Shown: one piece after another, positions 41,232 to 51,085 of the stretch
Layout of the letters: each line of letters begins with the position of its first letter
Numbering within the stretch: the first letter of the stretch is position 1
Source: JAICKN01 sp036489565
GTDB lineage: Bacteria; Acidobacteriota; Terriglobia; Terriglobales; Acidobacteriaceae
Reading direction: 5' to 3'
DNA length: 64,000 nucleotides
Assembly (NCBI GenBank): GCA_036489565.1
Contig: DASXFN010000034.1
Span: 22,495 to 86,494 of the forward strand
Notes under the pieces: generated by a model
The model's database searches: none
What the model was told of the DNA's origin: nothing
What the model saw: the letters and a program-made list of their open reading frames with translations, nothing else
Position numbers and translations under genes: made by a program

Positions 41232-43424
41232 TCACAAACAAGACTGGATGAACTCCGCCCCGTTTACTCGCTCGGGCTGGCCTGAGGAGCGCGAATCAAG
41301 AGCGCGCAAAGTCGCAAGCGTTGAAGCCACGATTTCTTCAAATGGAATTGGTGCATCATCTTGCGTCTTTACGGCTTCGACAAATGCTCTCCACTCTCCA
41401 TCATGTCCTTTGTCCTGGCTGAAGATAGAGCGAAATTTTTCTTTCTTTCCCTGACGCAGAAGTTCACAGCGGCGAAAATCCTCCAGCACCGCGACGGCAT
41501 TCCCGCCAAAAACCTCAATTCGCTCTTTGGAATAACTGGCGTCTCCATTGGCAACGTAGGTAATCGTTCCTTGCGAGCCGTCCTCGAAACTGAGCGAGAT
41601 GACCACGTTGTCGCCGGAATACCGGCCCGCACTGCTGATGTCACGAGTGTGCACTTCCGCAGGCCTCGATCCAGTCAGAAAGCTGAGGAAGTCAATAAAA
41701 TGGCAAGCCTCGCCGAGTATCCGTCCGCCTCCCTGCTCAGGATCATTCGTCCAATGGTCCCGGGGAATAAATCCGGCATTTACGCGGTAGTGCAGGGCCA
41801 GCGGCTCATGAATGCCCTGCAAGAAAGTTTTCATTCTAACCGCCATCGGCGCGAAACGGCGGTTAAAGCCGACCATCAAAAGTGGCTTCGACGCTCGTGA
41901 TTTTGCCCGCACAATCTCCCGCAATTCGGATTCCCTAAGGCAAAGCGGCTTTTCGCAAAAAACATTTTTGCCTGCATCCAGCGCGGCGATTACTTGCGCG
42001 GCATGCAAATGGTGGCGCGTTGCCACAACCACGGTGTTCACATCAGGATCTTCGATGATTTTGTTTTCGTCCGTGGCGCAAGTACGAAAACCAAATTTCT
42101 TCGCCGTGTAATGAGCATGCGCTCCCTGCGCGCTGCTCACACTCACATACTCCACATCTCCGGCCCGCTCTATGCTGGGCAGCAAAATGCTGTTAGCAAA
42201 ATTGCCCGCGCCTAGAAGGCCAATCGCTACGGGGATTTTTAGTCCAGTCTTTTTCTCTCGTTTCTTAATCAGCTCAAGCGCTTGGCGTTCATCAGGTCCG
42301 TCCGAATACTGAAGCAGTACGCCCATGTACGAAGTAGAGTTGCCGGAAATAAGTTCATACGCCATCTTTGCCTGATCTATGGAAAAACGATGCGTGATGA
42401 GCGCTTTCATATTCAGCTTGCGCTCTTCGAGCAGATTCAGAAACGCCTTCATGTTGCGCGTTTCTGTCCAGGGAACGTACCCGATGGGATAATCGCGCCC
42501 TTTCTGTTCGTAAGCCACGTCATAACGCCCGGGCCCATAGGAGCGTGAAACGCGAAAGTCGAGTTCCTTCTCAAAATAATGCCTGCGTGAAAGATCCATG
42601 CCAACAGAACCGACAGCCACCACCGCGGCGCGGTCGCGAGCAACCTGAGCAGCAAGATTGACCGGTTCATTACTCTCAGTTTGCGCGGTAATCAGTACAG
42701 CATCAACGCCCTGCCCGGAAGAAAACTGCCTGCACAGATCATGGAATTCCTGCGTGGAGCTGCTGGCCCCATCTGCCCCCATGCCCAATGCAAGCGCCGC
42801 GCGCTCCGGAAGAATGTCGGTGCCAACAACACGGCAGCCCGCCGCCTTCAGTATTTGCACTGCGATCTGCCCCAGCAATCCAAGGCCAATGACGCCGACA
42901 ACGTCCCCGAGTTTCACCTCAGCCAGCCGCACGCCATGCATCACAACTGCGCCGACCGTGGTAAAGGCAGCTTCCTCGAAGCTCACATCCGACTCTGGGG
43001 AAAATTTCGCAACCAGCAATCGCGGCACGCAATCCAATTCCGCATGCACCGCATGTCCAGCCCCCGCGCACGCCACGCGATCGCCCACCTTGATATCCGT
43101 GACATCTTCCGCCACAGCCACCGCTGTGCCGGCGCTGCTGTAGCCGAGGGATACCGGCTGATCAAGACGTTGCCGCACCGCGGAGACGGCGGAAAATATT
43201 CCGTCGCGTCGGACTTTCTCCATTACCTGGCCCACCAGATCAGGTCGGGATTTCGCTTTCTGCAATAAATTTTTGCCGGCAAATTCAGAAGCCGCCCGCT
43301 CTGTCCCCGCTGATAGCAATGACGCTGCAACGCGCACTACCACGCATCCCGGCAACGGTTTAGGCGCGGGAACTTCTTCCACCGCGATCTGCCCGGTTCG
43401 CGCGTGTTGCAGAACTTGCTTCAT
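41232..43424 (-). CDS. Bi-domain oxidoreductase: zinc-type dehydrogenase fused to Gfo/Idh/MocA domain
   Basis: A 730-residue fusion. Residues 1-365 are a medium-chain dehydrogenase-like half (SAGTERAASEFAGKNLL, LGYSSAGTAVAVAEDV, and the NAD site VIGLGLLGQIAVQILKAAG). Residues about 385-720 are a Gfo/Idh/MocA half (IGLLGAGNFANSILLPSI, VFCEKPLCL with the EKP motif, GGGRILGEACHFIDFLSFL). Such fusions occur in exopolysaccharide loci beside AsnB and glycosyltransferase genes; they are thought to remodel nucleotide or polymer sugars, but the reaction is unproven. Its ATG overlaps the asnB stop by four bases (ATGA-type coupling). Confidence 0.9.
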   Translation of the reverse strand: MKQVLQHARTGQIAVEEVPAPKPLPGCVVVRVAASLLSAGTERAASEFAGKNLLQKAKSRPDLVGQVMEKVRRDGIFSAVSAVRQRLDQPVSLGYSSAGTAVAVAEDVTDIKVGDRVACAGAGHAVHAELDCVPRLLVAKFSPESDVSFEEAAFTTVGAVVMHGVRLAEVKLGDVVGVIGLGLLGQIAVQILKAAGCRVVGTDILPERAALALGMGADGASSSTQEFHDLCRQFSSGQGVDAVLITAQTESNEPVNLAAQVARDRAAVVAVGSVGMDLSRRHYFEKELDFRVSRSYGPGRYDVAYEQKGRDYPIGYVPWTETRNMKAFLNLLEERKLNMKALITHRFSIDQAKMAYELISGNSTSYMGVLLQYSDGPDERQALELIKKREKKTGLKIPVAIGLLGAGNFANSILLPSIERAGDVEYVSVSSAQGAHAHYTAKKFGFRTCATDENKIIEDPDVNTVVVATRHHLHAAQVIAALDAGKNVFCEKPLCLRESELREIVRAKSRASKPLLMVGFNRRFAPMAVRMKTFLQGIHEPLALHYRVNAGFIPRDHWTNDPEQGGGRILGEACHFIDFLSFLTGSRPAEVHTRDISSAGRYSGDNVVISLSFEDGSQGTITYVANGDASYSKERIEVFGGNAVAVLEDFRRCELLRQGKKEKFRSIFSQDKGHDGEWRAFVEAVKTQDDAPIPFEEIVASTLATLRALDSRSSGQPERVNGAEFIQSCL

Positions 43425-45409
43425 GCGCTTGCCGCCTGGCGGGTAAATGTCTCTCGAGTGGAATGCGTTCTCTTGCGATCCAGAAAAGTCTGCATCCAGA
43501 TTTCAAGCGTAAGAAATTGCCAAATCTGCATGGACCAATCCTGCTTTCCGACGCGCTGCTCCTGAACGTATTTGCGCACGATCTCGGGAGAGAACAACCC
43601 GCGCTCCCGCACTCGCGATTCAGATAGAAGATCGTCCACCATCTCCCGCATGTCGCTTGCCAGCCAATAGTCAACCGGCGCCGCGAATCCCGCCTTCGGC
43701 TGCTTAAGAATTTTTCGTGGCAAAGTATTTTTCATCGCCTTGCGCAAAATATGTTTCGTGATCGGCCGCAAAACTCCCTTCAACTTCATATCAGGCGGCA
43801 CGTTCCACGCAACAAACTCCGCAAGGTCCACGTCCAGGAAAGGTACGCGCACCTCGAGTGATGAAGCCATGCTCATCTTGTCGTTGTAGTTCAGGTTCAA
43901 GCTGGGCATGAAAATTTTGCTGTCGAGATAGAGCATTTGATTCAGGAAGTCCGCCTCGCCGACGTGCTCAAACGCGGCCCGGTGATTGACTGCGGGATCC
44001 TGTCCCTGCAATTCGCGCTGCGCATTTTTCGTGAACAGTGACGCTTTCTGCTCTTTATTCAAATAAGTACTGTTCATGATGAAGCGGTCCATGGGAGGCA
44101 GCGATGCGCTGCGCGCCATCTTCTTCGCCAGGCGCAGCGGCCCTTTCAGCGCCGACCCACGCAGCGATGGTGTCGCAGCGAGTGATGACCCAATCCACTC
44201 GCGCAACGACGAAGGAATTTTTTGATACATCTGCGCCCAATAATGCGCCGCATGTTTCCGATATCCCGCGAATAGTTCGTCGCCGCCCACCCCAGACAAA
44301 AGCACCGTTGCGTGTTCGCGCGCTTCGCGACAGACCAGGTAAGCGGTAATGATGGCGGGGTCCGCCACCGGCTCATCCATGTGCCAGATTAATTTTGGAA
44401 GCACATTGACGACGTCAGGCTGCACCGTAATCCGGTGGTTCTCACAGCCCAATTGCCGCGCGAATTCCGCTGGCACGCTTGGGTCGTCGAGCGCGTTCTC
44501 TCCCACGCGATATTCCGGCGGAAACGTAACCGTATAAGTCCGGACCGCCTGTTGCGTGGACTCCCGCATCATGGCCACGATGCTCGACGAATCCAGCCCC
44601 GCGCTCAGGAACGCGCCGATAGGAACATCGCTAACCATTTGCGATTTCACCGAATCGCGGAAGCGCTCGCGGATTTCCTCCGCCAGGTCATCCTCGGAGC
44701 GTGGAAAAGAAGAATCGGCGGCGGGAAAGCTCAGATCCCAATACTGCGTGATCTTCAACTCCCCTTTGCGAAAACGGGCAAAGTGTCCAGCAGCCAATTT
44801 CTGGATTCCGCGAAATAGCGTTCCCGGTTCGGGCACCCACAAAAATGTCAAATACTGCTGCAAGGATTTCCAGTCAAGCTCGGCGGGTATACCCGGAACT
44901 TCCAGCAAGGCCTTGGCTTCAGAGGCAAATGCCAGTCTGCTTCCCTGGTGAAAATAATAGAGCGGCTTGATTCCAAAATGGTCTCGCGCCAGAAAAAGTT
45001 CCGGCGTGCCGCTTCGCAGATCGCAAATCGCGAATGCAAACATGCCGCGGAGCCGCCTCACGCACTCCGAGCCATATTCCTCGTACAGATGCACCACAAC
45101 TTCAGTGTCAGTCTCAGAAACAAAGCGATGCCCTTTTGCCGCCAATTCTCGGCGCAACTCCCGGTAGTTATAAATCTCCCCGTTGTAAGTAATCCAAATG
45201 GAGCCGTCTTCGTTGCTCATCGGCATGCGTCCGCTGGCTGACAAATCGAGGATCGCAAGCCTTTGACTTCCTAAACCAACGTAGCCGTAATCCGGTGAAC
45301 GATGCTCCCAAACGCCGGAATCATCCGGCCCGCGGTGGGCCTGCACAGCGTTCATGTTTGCCACAACTTCCCGGCTGCCGCAGTTTGCTACTCCGCTTAT
45401 TCCGCACAT
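43421..45409 (-). CDS. asnB: Asparagine synthase (glutamine-hydrolysing), polysaccharide-locus type
   Basis: A 662-residue class-II glutamine amidotransferase fused to an ATP-dependent synthetase. The catalytic Cys2 in MCGISGVANCG fixes the start at ATG 45409; an upstream frame extension would block the N-terminal nucleophile. The glutaminase part has RGPDDSG, GSQRLAILDLS and NGEIYNYRELR; the synthetase part has SAGLDSSSIVAMM (PP-loop) and LSGVGGDELFAGYRKH. In EPS loci such proteins may amidate uronic acids rather than make asparagine (inference). A GGAG lies nine bases before the ATG, inside the upstream GT2 gene; the genes overlap by 13 bases. Confidence 0.93.
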   Translation of the reverse strand: MCGISGVANCGSREVVANMNAVQAHRGPDDSGVWEHRSPDYGYVGLGSQRLAILDLSASGRMPMSNEDGSIWITYNGEIYNYRELRRELAAKGHRFVSETDTEVVVHLYEEYGSECVRRLRGMFAFAICDLRSGTPELFLARDHFGIKPLYYFHQGSRLAFASEAKALLEVPGIPAELDWKSLQQYLTFLWVPEPGTLFRGIQKLAAGHFARFRKGELKITQYWDLSFPAADSSFPRSEDDLAEEIRERFRDSVKSQMVSDVPIGAFLSAGLDSSSIVAMMRESTQQAVRTYTVTFPPEYRVGENALDDPSVPAEFARQLGCENHRITVQPDVVNVLPKLIWHMDEPVADPAIITAYLVCREAREHATVLLSGVGGDELFAGYRKHAAHYWAQMYQKIPSSLREWIGSSLAATPSLRGSALKGPLRLAKKMARSASLPPMDRFIMNSTYLNKEQKASLFTKNAQRELQGQDPAVNHRAAFEHVGEADFLNQMLYLDSKIFMPSLNLNYNDKMSMASSLEVRVPFLDVDLAEFVAWNVPPDMKLKGVLRPITKHILRKAMKNTLPRKILKQPKAGFAAPVDYWLASDMREMVDDLLSESRVRERGLFSPEIVRKYVQEQRVGKQDWSMQIWQFLTLEIWMQTFLDRKRTHSTRETFTRQAASA

Positions 45410-46332
45410 TGCGTCAGCTCCACGGAATGTTTTGATTCGTAAATTTTTGCTTTGATATGAAAGAACTGTATGCCCTGCATGGCGCAATAAATCAGCCCCG
45501 GGATACCGTCGAGAAAACCCAGCCGCAGCACGTACCTGTACATAAAGAACAGAAACGGCGAGCCCGGCAGCGCTAGTAATTTCTTTCTCAGCCAGCGCCG
45601 CTGCTGCGCCTGCGTGCCAAACAATGCCGGAGGCAAATCGCGATAACTGGCTTCACCTACGGCCCACACGCGCGCCTCCCAATTCGAATATTCGTTGTGT
45701 TTTTGGATGTAACGCGAAAGAGACTCGACGTTATGGTGCAGCAAAGGCGCTTTCAACGTGCCGATCTTGCCTTCCACCACGACGTGCTCATGCACTTCCA
45801 TGTCGCACATGGAAACGTCCTGCTCTTTCAGCCTGCACTCGTAGCGCCCCTTGTTGCGGCGAAAAAATGACAGCTTCTGGAACTTTGCTCCGCTATGGCG
45901 AAGCTCCCGGCCCAGAAAATGCATCTGCAACGAAATCGCATAGCCATTACAATCGCCATTTCCCATCGCTCGCTGAAGCTCAGTCTGCAATTCAGGCGTA
46001 AGCGCTTCATCCGCATCCAGCAAAAGCACCCACTCATACGTCAACGGCAGCGTGTCCAATGCCCATTGCCGCTTCTTCGGCCATCCTCCGTGATAATGAA
46101 ACTGCACGACCTTCGCGCCGGCGGCCCGGGCCACTTCCACAGTTTCATCGGAACTCTGCGAATCAATCACGTACACTTCGCCCACTCCGTCGAGCGACTT
46201 CAAGCAACGAGGCAAGTTTTTCGCTTCATTTCGCGCTGCAACAATTACGCTGATAGGAACAACAACGGATGGTTTCGCGGGTCCAACTTCCCTGGGCTCT
46301 GCTGTGGTTTGCATCACGGATTCGCTTTGCAC
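45397..46332 (-). CDS. Glycosyltransferase family 2
   Basis: A 311-residue GT-A glycosyltransferase of the WaaE/KdtX-like group. Seen: ISVIVAARNEAKNLPRCLKS, YVIDSQSSDETVEVARAAGA, KKRQWALDTLPLTYEWVLLL and the metal-binding DADEALTP (DXD). A later HEHVVVEGKIGTL and a C-terminal amphipathic/hydrophobic stretch (residues about 265-300) may contact the membrane. It starts the minus-strand run GT2-asnB-oxidoreductase-epimerase-GT4 and is divergent from a methyltransferase. The donor is unknown. Confidence 0.9.
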   Translation of the reverse strand: MQSESVMQTTAEPREVGPAKPSVVVPISVIVAARNEAKNLPRCLKSLDGVGEVYVIDSQSSDETVEVARAAGAKVVQFHYHGGWPKKRQWALDTLPLTYEWVLLLDADEALTPELQTELQRAMGNGDCNGYAISLQMHFLGRELRHSGAKFQKLSFFRRNKGRYECRLKEQDVSMCDMEVHEHVVVEGKIGTLKAPLLHHNVESLSRYIQKHNEYSNWEARVWAVGEASYRDLPPALFGTQAQQRRWLRKKLLALPGSPFLFFMYRYVLRLGFLDGIPGLIYCAMQGIQFFHIKAKIYESKHSVELTQCAE

Positions 46333-46413
46333 ATATTACTCTGAACCAACTCGGTTCCTATGGGGAGGAACCCAACTCTGCATGGGCCGAATCATGTTAG
46401 TATTCGCTCGGCT

Positions 46414-47244
46414 ATGGCCACCGCTCAATCCATCGGAAATCTCAAAGATGAAGTCCGCGACTTCTGGGATTCCGGCCCTTGCGGAACCCGCTATCTGAGC
46501 GAAGCGGACAAATTTGAAAACCACTCCCAGACCCGATACGCCCTCGAGCCCTACATCCAGGAGTTTGCCCAGTTTGCTTCCGCTCGCGGCCTGCGCACGC
46601 TCGAGGTCGGCGTCGGCATGGGCGCCGACTACCTGCAATGGCTGAAGGCGGGGGCCATCGCCACCGGAGTGGACCTTTCACCGATGTCCCTGGAGCAGGC
46701 CCGCTGCAGATGTAAACTCGCCGGATACACTCCCGACCTGCGCGTTGCCGATGCCGAGAATCTCCCCTTCGCCGACGCAACATTCGATCTGCTCTATTCC
46801 TACGGCGTCATGCATCACAGCCCCGATACCGAAAAATGCATCCAGGAAGCCCTGCGCGTCCTCAAGCCCGGCGGATCGCTCAAAATCATGCTCTACCATC
46901 ACCGCTCGCTCACCGGCGCCATGCTCTGGCTTCGCTACGGAATGCTTCGCGGCAAATCTCTGCGCCGCACGGTTTATGAGCGTCTGGAAAGTCCCGGCAC
47001 CAAGACGTACACACAAAACGAAGTCCGCCAGATGCTGGAAGGTTTCAAAGATGTTCACATCCGGCAAGCCTTCAGCCCCGGCGATTTGCTGTTGCACCGC
47101 CCTTCCCAAAAATTTCAGTCGTGGTTCTATCGCGCGGTCTGGAAGTTATATCCACGATTTTTTGTTCGGACATTTGGGAAGCCGTGGGGCCTGTTTCTGC
47201 TGATCGACGCCCGCAAACCGTATCCCAAAAGTGCTTCCAAGTAG
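46414..47244 (+). CDS. Class I SAM-dependent methyltransferase (polysaccharide locus)
   Basis: A 276-residue methyltransferase. Motif I LRTLEVGVGMGADYLQWLK, motif II ATGVDLSPMSLEQARCR, ENLPFADATFDLLYSYGVMH and LRVLKPGGSLKIML are all present; the C-terminal part has an extra region with SWFYRAVWKLYPRFF. An in-frame ATG at 46360 is possible, but ATG 46414 starts closer to the conserved KDEVRDFWDSGPCGTRY. The pattern is common among methyltransferases that act on sugars or lipid-linked glycans. It leads two membrane glycosyltransferases on the plus strand. Confidence 0.88.
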   Translation: MATAQSIGNLKDEVRDFWDSGPCGTRYLSEADKFENHSQTRYALEPYIQEFAQFASARGLRTLEVGVGMGADYLQWLKAGAIATGVDLSPMSLEQARCRCKLAGYTPDLRVADAENLPFADATFDLLYSYGVMHHSPDTEKCIQEALRVLKPGGSLKIMLYHHRSLTGAMLWLRYGMLRGKSLRRTVYERLESPGTKTYTQNEVRQMLEGFKDVHIRQAFSPGDLLLHRPSQKFQSWFYRAVWKLYPRFFVRTFGKPWGLFLLIDARKPYPKSASK

Positions 47245-47349
47245 TTAATTACGGAAGCCAATCCTTTTGCGCTACCATGCCCGTGATCTTCGACCTGGAT
47301 TTCGGGAGTTCCCTTTGCGGCGTATTCACATCTTGCTCCATTGCGGAGA

Positions 47350-49116
47350 ATGACTTTGATCCCGACCGAAAACCTTCGCACGACTGAATTAACCTTGCCG
47401 GAAGTCTTGGAAAATAGTCTCCCGGTAAGCGCGTCACAAAGTCGCCTCATAAAAACAGCTTGCATCGCAATCGTAATTTTCATGGGCCTGCTGCAAGCCT
47501 GGATAGGCGCCTATTTTTTCAATCCCGATGGAATGTGCTACGTGGACGTGGGCCGGGCGTTCACCAGCCATCATTGGCTGGATGCATTCAACTCTTACTG
47601 GAGCACGCTCTACGCGTGGATCCTGGGCGTCGCCCTGCAAATCTTTAGTCACTCCCCGCACTCAGAGCTACCCATCGTCCACGCGGTTAATTTCGCAATC
47701 TATCTGTTCGCCCTCTGCTGCTTCAGCTATTTTTTGCGCGTCGCCTTTTCTACGTTACGGCAATCCGAAAATGTCGGCGGCGGTCTATACCATCTTCCAG
47801 AACTCGCTCTTTGGATTGCCGTCAACGGAATATTTCTTTGGGCCACATTGACGCAAATGCCCGTTTGGGACGTTACCCCTGACACGCTCGTGGCGGCAAT
47901 GGTCTATCTGATTGCAGCGACAATTCTGCAAATCCGGAACAGCGGATCACTGGCGCTCTTTATAAAGTTGGGCGTTCTCCTTGGGATCAGCTACTGGTGC
48001 AAAGCCGTGATGTTCCCTTTGAGCATTCTGTTTGCTTTCATCGCTTGCGTGGCCGCGCCCCGAGGACAAAAACGATATCTGAAAACGGCGGTCGCGCTCC
48101 TTGTATTTGCGATTGTGTCCGCGCCCCTCGCGACCATGCTCTCCATAAAAGATGGCCACTTCACCTTCGGAAATTCCGGATGGCTCAATTACTCTTCCTA
48201 CGTAAGCCCGGGCGGCCGCGTAAGGAACTGGCAGGGCCAGCCGGCCGCCTCGGGAACACCCCTGCATGCCACGCGCAAGATTTTCGCGAATCCTGATGTT
48301 TTTGAATTTGCCCAACCCATCGCGGGCACATACCCTCCTTCCGACGATCCTCCTTACTGGAACGCGGGCCGCAAATGGACTTTCAGCATTCGAGCTCAAG
48401 CGGTCGCCATCACGCATCATCTCGTCCTGTACACAAATTTATTTTTGCTCGACCAGGCTGGCATTCTGGTGGGAGTGCTCGCGCTGTTGTTTTGCGCTGG
48501 GAATCTTAAAAAAATCTTGCTTGCGAATTGGCCTCTGCTGGCAATGGTTTGCTGCGCGTTGGGCACCTACGCGCTTGTCCATGTCGAGAACAGGTTCCTG
48601 GGAGCATACATCGCGTTGCTCTGGATCGCTCTCCTCTGGGGGGTCGAACTCCCTTCCAGCACCGCCCAAAGTAAACTTGTCCATTACCTGCTGATTGCCA
48701 TGGCTGTTTCGTGTCTGCTTTCCACTGCCGGCGACGCTTACCGGTTAAGGCGGGATTCCGTAAGTTATTCCGCTTATCCCGATCTGCAAGTGGCCAGCCA
48801 ATTACAGACCGCAGGGGTTCATCCCGGAGATCAAATCGCGGTGATCGGACGCGGGAATTGGGACTACTACGCGCAATTCGCACAAGTGAAAATCATCTCG
48901 GAAATAATGGATGAAGATACGGCTGCGTTTTGGACATCCTCGCCAGCCGTTCGAAATGAAATCTATACGGCCTTTGCCGGAACTGGAGCGACTGCGCTCG
49001 TCACCCGTCCACCGCTGGCACCTCTCGATCCCGGCTGGATAAAGCTCGGCGACACACCCTACTACATGCGATGGCTGCAAAGGAGCCGCTCCCGTGAACT
49101 CTCCTCCGCTCACTAA
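47350..49116 (+). CDS. ArnT/PMT-like membrane glycosyltransferase (first copy)
   Basis: A 588-residue integral membrane protein with about eleven helices, of the GT-C superfamily. The first periplasmic loop holds FFNPDGMCYVDVGRAF, with the acidic residue expected at the GT-C active site, and YWSTLYAWILG follows as in ArnT-like enzymes. The last 110 residues are a soluble tail (GVHPGDQIAVIGRGNWDYYA). It likely uses a polyprenyl-phosphate sugar donor. The start is ATG 47350; an in-frame TTG at 47341 is less likely. Its 3' end overlaps the next gene by 23 bases, so the two are translated together. Confidence 0.75.
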   Translation: MTLIPTENLRTTELTLPEVLENSLPVSASQSRLIKTACIAIVIFMGLLQAWIGAYFFNPDGMCYVDVGRAFTSHHWLDAFNSYWSTLYAWILGVALQIFSHSPHSELPIVHAVNFAIYLFALCCFSYFLRVAFSTLRQSENVGGGLYHLPELALWIAVNGIFLWATLTQMPVWDVTPDTLVAAMVYLIAATILQIRNSGSLALFIKLGVLLGISYWCKAVMFPLSILFAFIACVAAPRGQKRYLKTAVALLVFAIVSAPLATMLSIKDGHFTFGNSGWLNYSSYVSPGGRVRNWQGQPAASGTPLHATRKIFANPDVFEFAQPIAGTYPPSDDPPYWNAGRKWTFSIRAQAVAITHHLVLYTNLFLLDQAGILVGVLALLFCAGNLKKILLANWPLLAMVCCALGTYALVHVENRFLGAYIALLWIALLWGVELPSSTAQSKLVHYLLIAMAVSCLLSTAGDAYRLRRDSVSYSAYPDLQVASQLQTAGVHPGDQIAVIGRGNWDYYAQFAQVKIISEIMDEDTAAFWTSSPAVRNEIYTAFAGTGATALVTRPPLAPLDPGWIKLGDTPYYMRWLQRSRSRELSSAH

Positions 49117-50827
49117 GAATAATTACGAGCCGGAGAATGCCTCGCGCACGCCCGGCGTCGCAAATCAGAAAACTGATTTCCTCCCCGCAATCATCCTCTC
49201 CCTGGCCGGATGCAACTGCGCCTTTCAGATCTCTTGGTTCTGGCCTCTGGTCCGTCGCAACATCAACTTCGACGCTGTGTCATACATCGGCATCGCCCGG
49301 CACATCCTCGATGGACACATCCGCGAATCGCTCCACGGATACTGGAGCCCGCTGATTTCCTGGCTGATCGCCCTGACCGCAACCGTTTGCCACGACCTGA
49401 CACTCGCCGGCCGCATCACAACGATTTTGACTTTCTTTCTCTGCCTGCCGCTGCTTTATGTATTCACTCTTCAGCTGTGGCACTCCCATCGCATGGCCGC
49501 ACTTGCCGTGCTTTGGTTCACATTGGCCCATGACGTCACCGCATTTTCGACGTTCTTTATTGGCGCGGATTTTATTTTCACCGCCTGCGTGTTGGCGTAT
49601 TTCATTTTGCTATTGCGCTGCCTACGGAATCCTTCGTCCCAACACTGGCTTCTGCTCGGGATCGCCCATGGCATCGCATTTCTCGCCAAAGCCTTTGCCA
49701 TGCCATGGCTCGCGCTTTCCACGGTGATCGCCGTCGTTCTTTCCGGCCGGAATAATCTCCGCAAGACCCTCCTTCACGCCGCTCTTGCCATGATCTTACC
49801 GGTGATTGTTTGGATGGGGTGGGCCTCCGCGCTGCACGCGAAGTACGGCGTTTTCACCGCAGGGTATCAATCCAAATGGAATTTGCTCGATCCCGGTCTC
49901 CGCATCCAGGACCAACGCGCCGGACTTTCCGTCATGTATGACACCTCTCATACCTATGATGAATACACGGTTGCCGACAGCATGTTCCCATCGTCTCCAG
50001 CATGGAAACAAAAAGTAAACATAAAATCCGCAGTCCCCATGGTGCTGGCAAAAATGCGCCACAACCTGCCCGAAGCCAGCAGACAGATTTTGGTTTTGCT
50101 CACGCCCGGAGGCATCCTGGCCATTCTCTTAGCTTTGCTCGCCGCCCGCCACGATGCCGTTTCTCCGGAATCGCAACTGATCTTCATCGCGGTTCTCGAC
50201 GCGGCCAGCCTGGTAATCGGTTACAGCATGTTGGTTTTCGACCGCCGTTACGTATTACCTCTCATCCCCATATTCATCGCGATCTCCATCGCCTTCATTC
50301 TTCCCTATGTACGCATTCCTCGTTTCGCGGCGGTTTCACCGTCGGCGCGCGCGGTCGCGGGGATTCTTGTGCTCTGTGGCGTGGTCTTTTTCCAGATCTA
50401 CTGGGCCTCTCCGTTCAGAACACTGCGTCGTGACTACCAGACCAGCGTGTACGACGCCGCCTCTATACTGCGGTCGCTTCCTGGTTGCTCGCGTCTTGCG
50501 GTGATTGGGGCAGGGCCTTTTCCGGAACACGGAGTCGGGTGGGAGGAAGGAATTTACGCCAGTTATTTCTCAAGCTGCCGGATTGTGGCCTTTGCCGACC
50601 GCATTCCGCCGGATAATCAAACGAACGCGCTGGAATCCGACCTGCACGCCGTCCACCCAGACGGAATTCTTATTTTTCGCGGCACAAATAATGAGGGATA
50701 TCAAAGCCTGCTGAAGAACATAACCGCGACAACTCCGGCAATCGCGTCAAAACCCATTACCGATCCGGCAATCGGTGAAGTGGGACGGATACTGTGGAAC
50801 TCCAATCCGTCCCCTGTGCAGCGTTAA
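49094..50827 (+). CDS. ArnT/PMT-like membrane glycosyltransferase (second copy)
   Basis: A 577-residue GT-C-like membrane protein with about eleven helices, a paralogue in layout of the upstream gene. It has NFDAVSYIGIARHIL in the first loop, HGYWSPLISWLIALTA, and a C-terminal soluble tail with LAVIGAGPFPEHGVGWEEGI. GTG 49094 lies inside the preceding gene. Two adjacent copies suggest two different sugars on the same acceptor or a heteromeric enzyme. It is the last gene of the plus-strand run. Confidence 0.75.
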   Translation: MNSPPLTKNNYEPENASRTPGVANQKTDFLPAIILSLAGCNCAFQISWFWPLVRRNINFDAVSYIGIARHILDGHIRESLHGYWSPLISWLIALTATVCHDLTLAGRITTILTFFLCLPLLYVFTLQLWHSHRMAALAVLWFTLAHDVTAFSTFFIGADFIFTACVLAYFILLLRCLRNPSSQHWLLLGIAHGIAFLAKAFAMPWLALSTVIAVVLSGRNNLRKTLLHAALAMILPVIVWMGWASALHAKYGVFTAGYQSKWNLLDPGLRIQDQRAGLSVMYDTSHTYDEYTVADSMFPSSPAWKQKVNIKSAVPMVLAKMRHNLPEASRQILVLLTPGGILAILLALLAARHDAVSPESQLIFIAVLDAASLVIGYSMLVFDRRYVLPLIPIFIAISIAFILPYVRIPRFAAVSPSARAVAGILVLCGVVFFQIYWASPFRTLRRDYQTSVYDAASILRSLPGCSRLAVIGAGPFPEHGVGWEEGIYASYFSSCRIVAFADRIPPDNQTNALESDLHAVHPDGILIFRGTNNEGYQSLLKNITATTPAIASKPITDPAIGEVGRILWNSNPSPVQR

Positions 50828-50868
50828 AACTTCTTGGCGCGGCCAGGTAGAACTCCGCGCCTCTCGCA

Positions 50869-51072
50869 CTAAGCATGCTTTGGACGAAAATGCACGCAGT
50901 AGAAAAGTCCGATAAGAAACAACAGCGCGCCCCACCATACATTCGCGTGCATACTGAACAAAACGATGTTGGGAATCGCGGGAGGATTTATCATCTGGTA
51001 AACTCCAGCCCCGCAAATCAGAGCGCCGTTGACCAGCAGCGACAGTCCAATAAAAAACCAGATCGAAATCAT
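50869..51072 (-). CDS. Small two-pass membrane protein beside the symporter
   Basis: A 67-residue protein with hydrophobic helices at about 4-30 and 37-60 and a short basic tail (FRPKHA). It starts 13 bases after the symporter gene on the same strand and is probably co-transcribed. It may be a small partner of the symporter; no family was recognised. Confidence 0.65.
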   Translation of the reverse strand: MISIWFFIGLSLLVNGALICGAGVYQMINPPAIPNIVLFSMHANVWWGALLFLIGLFYCVHFRPKHA

Positions 51073-51085
51073 TGTCTACTCTCCA

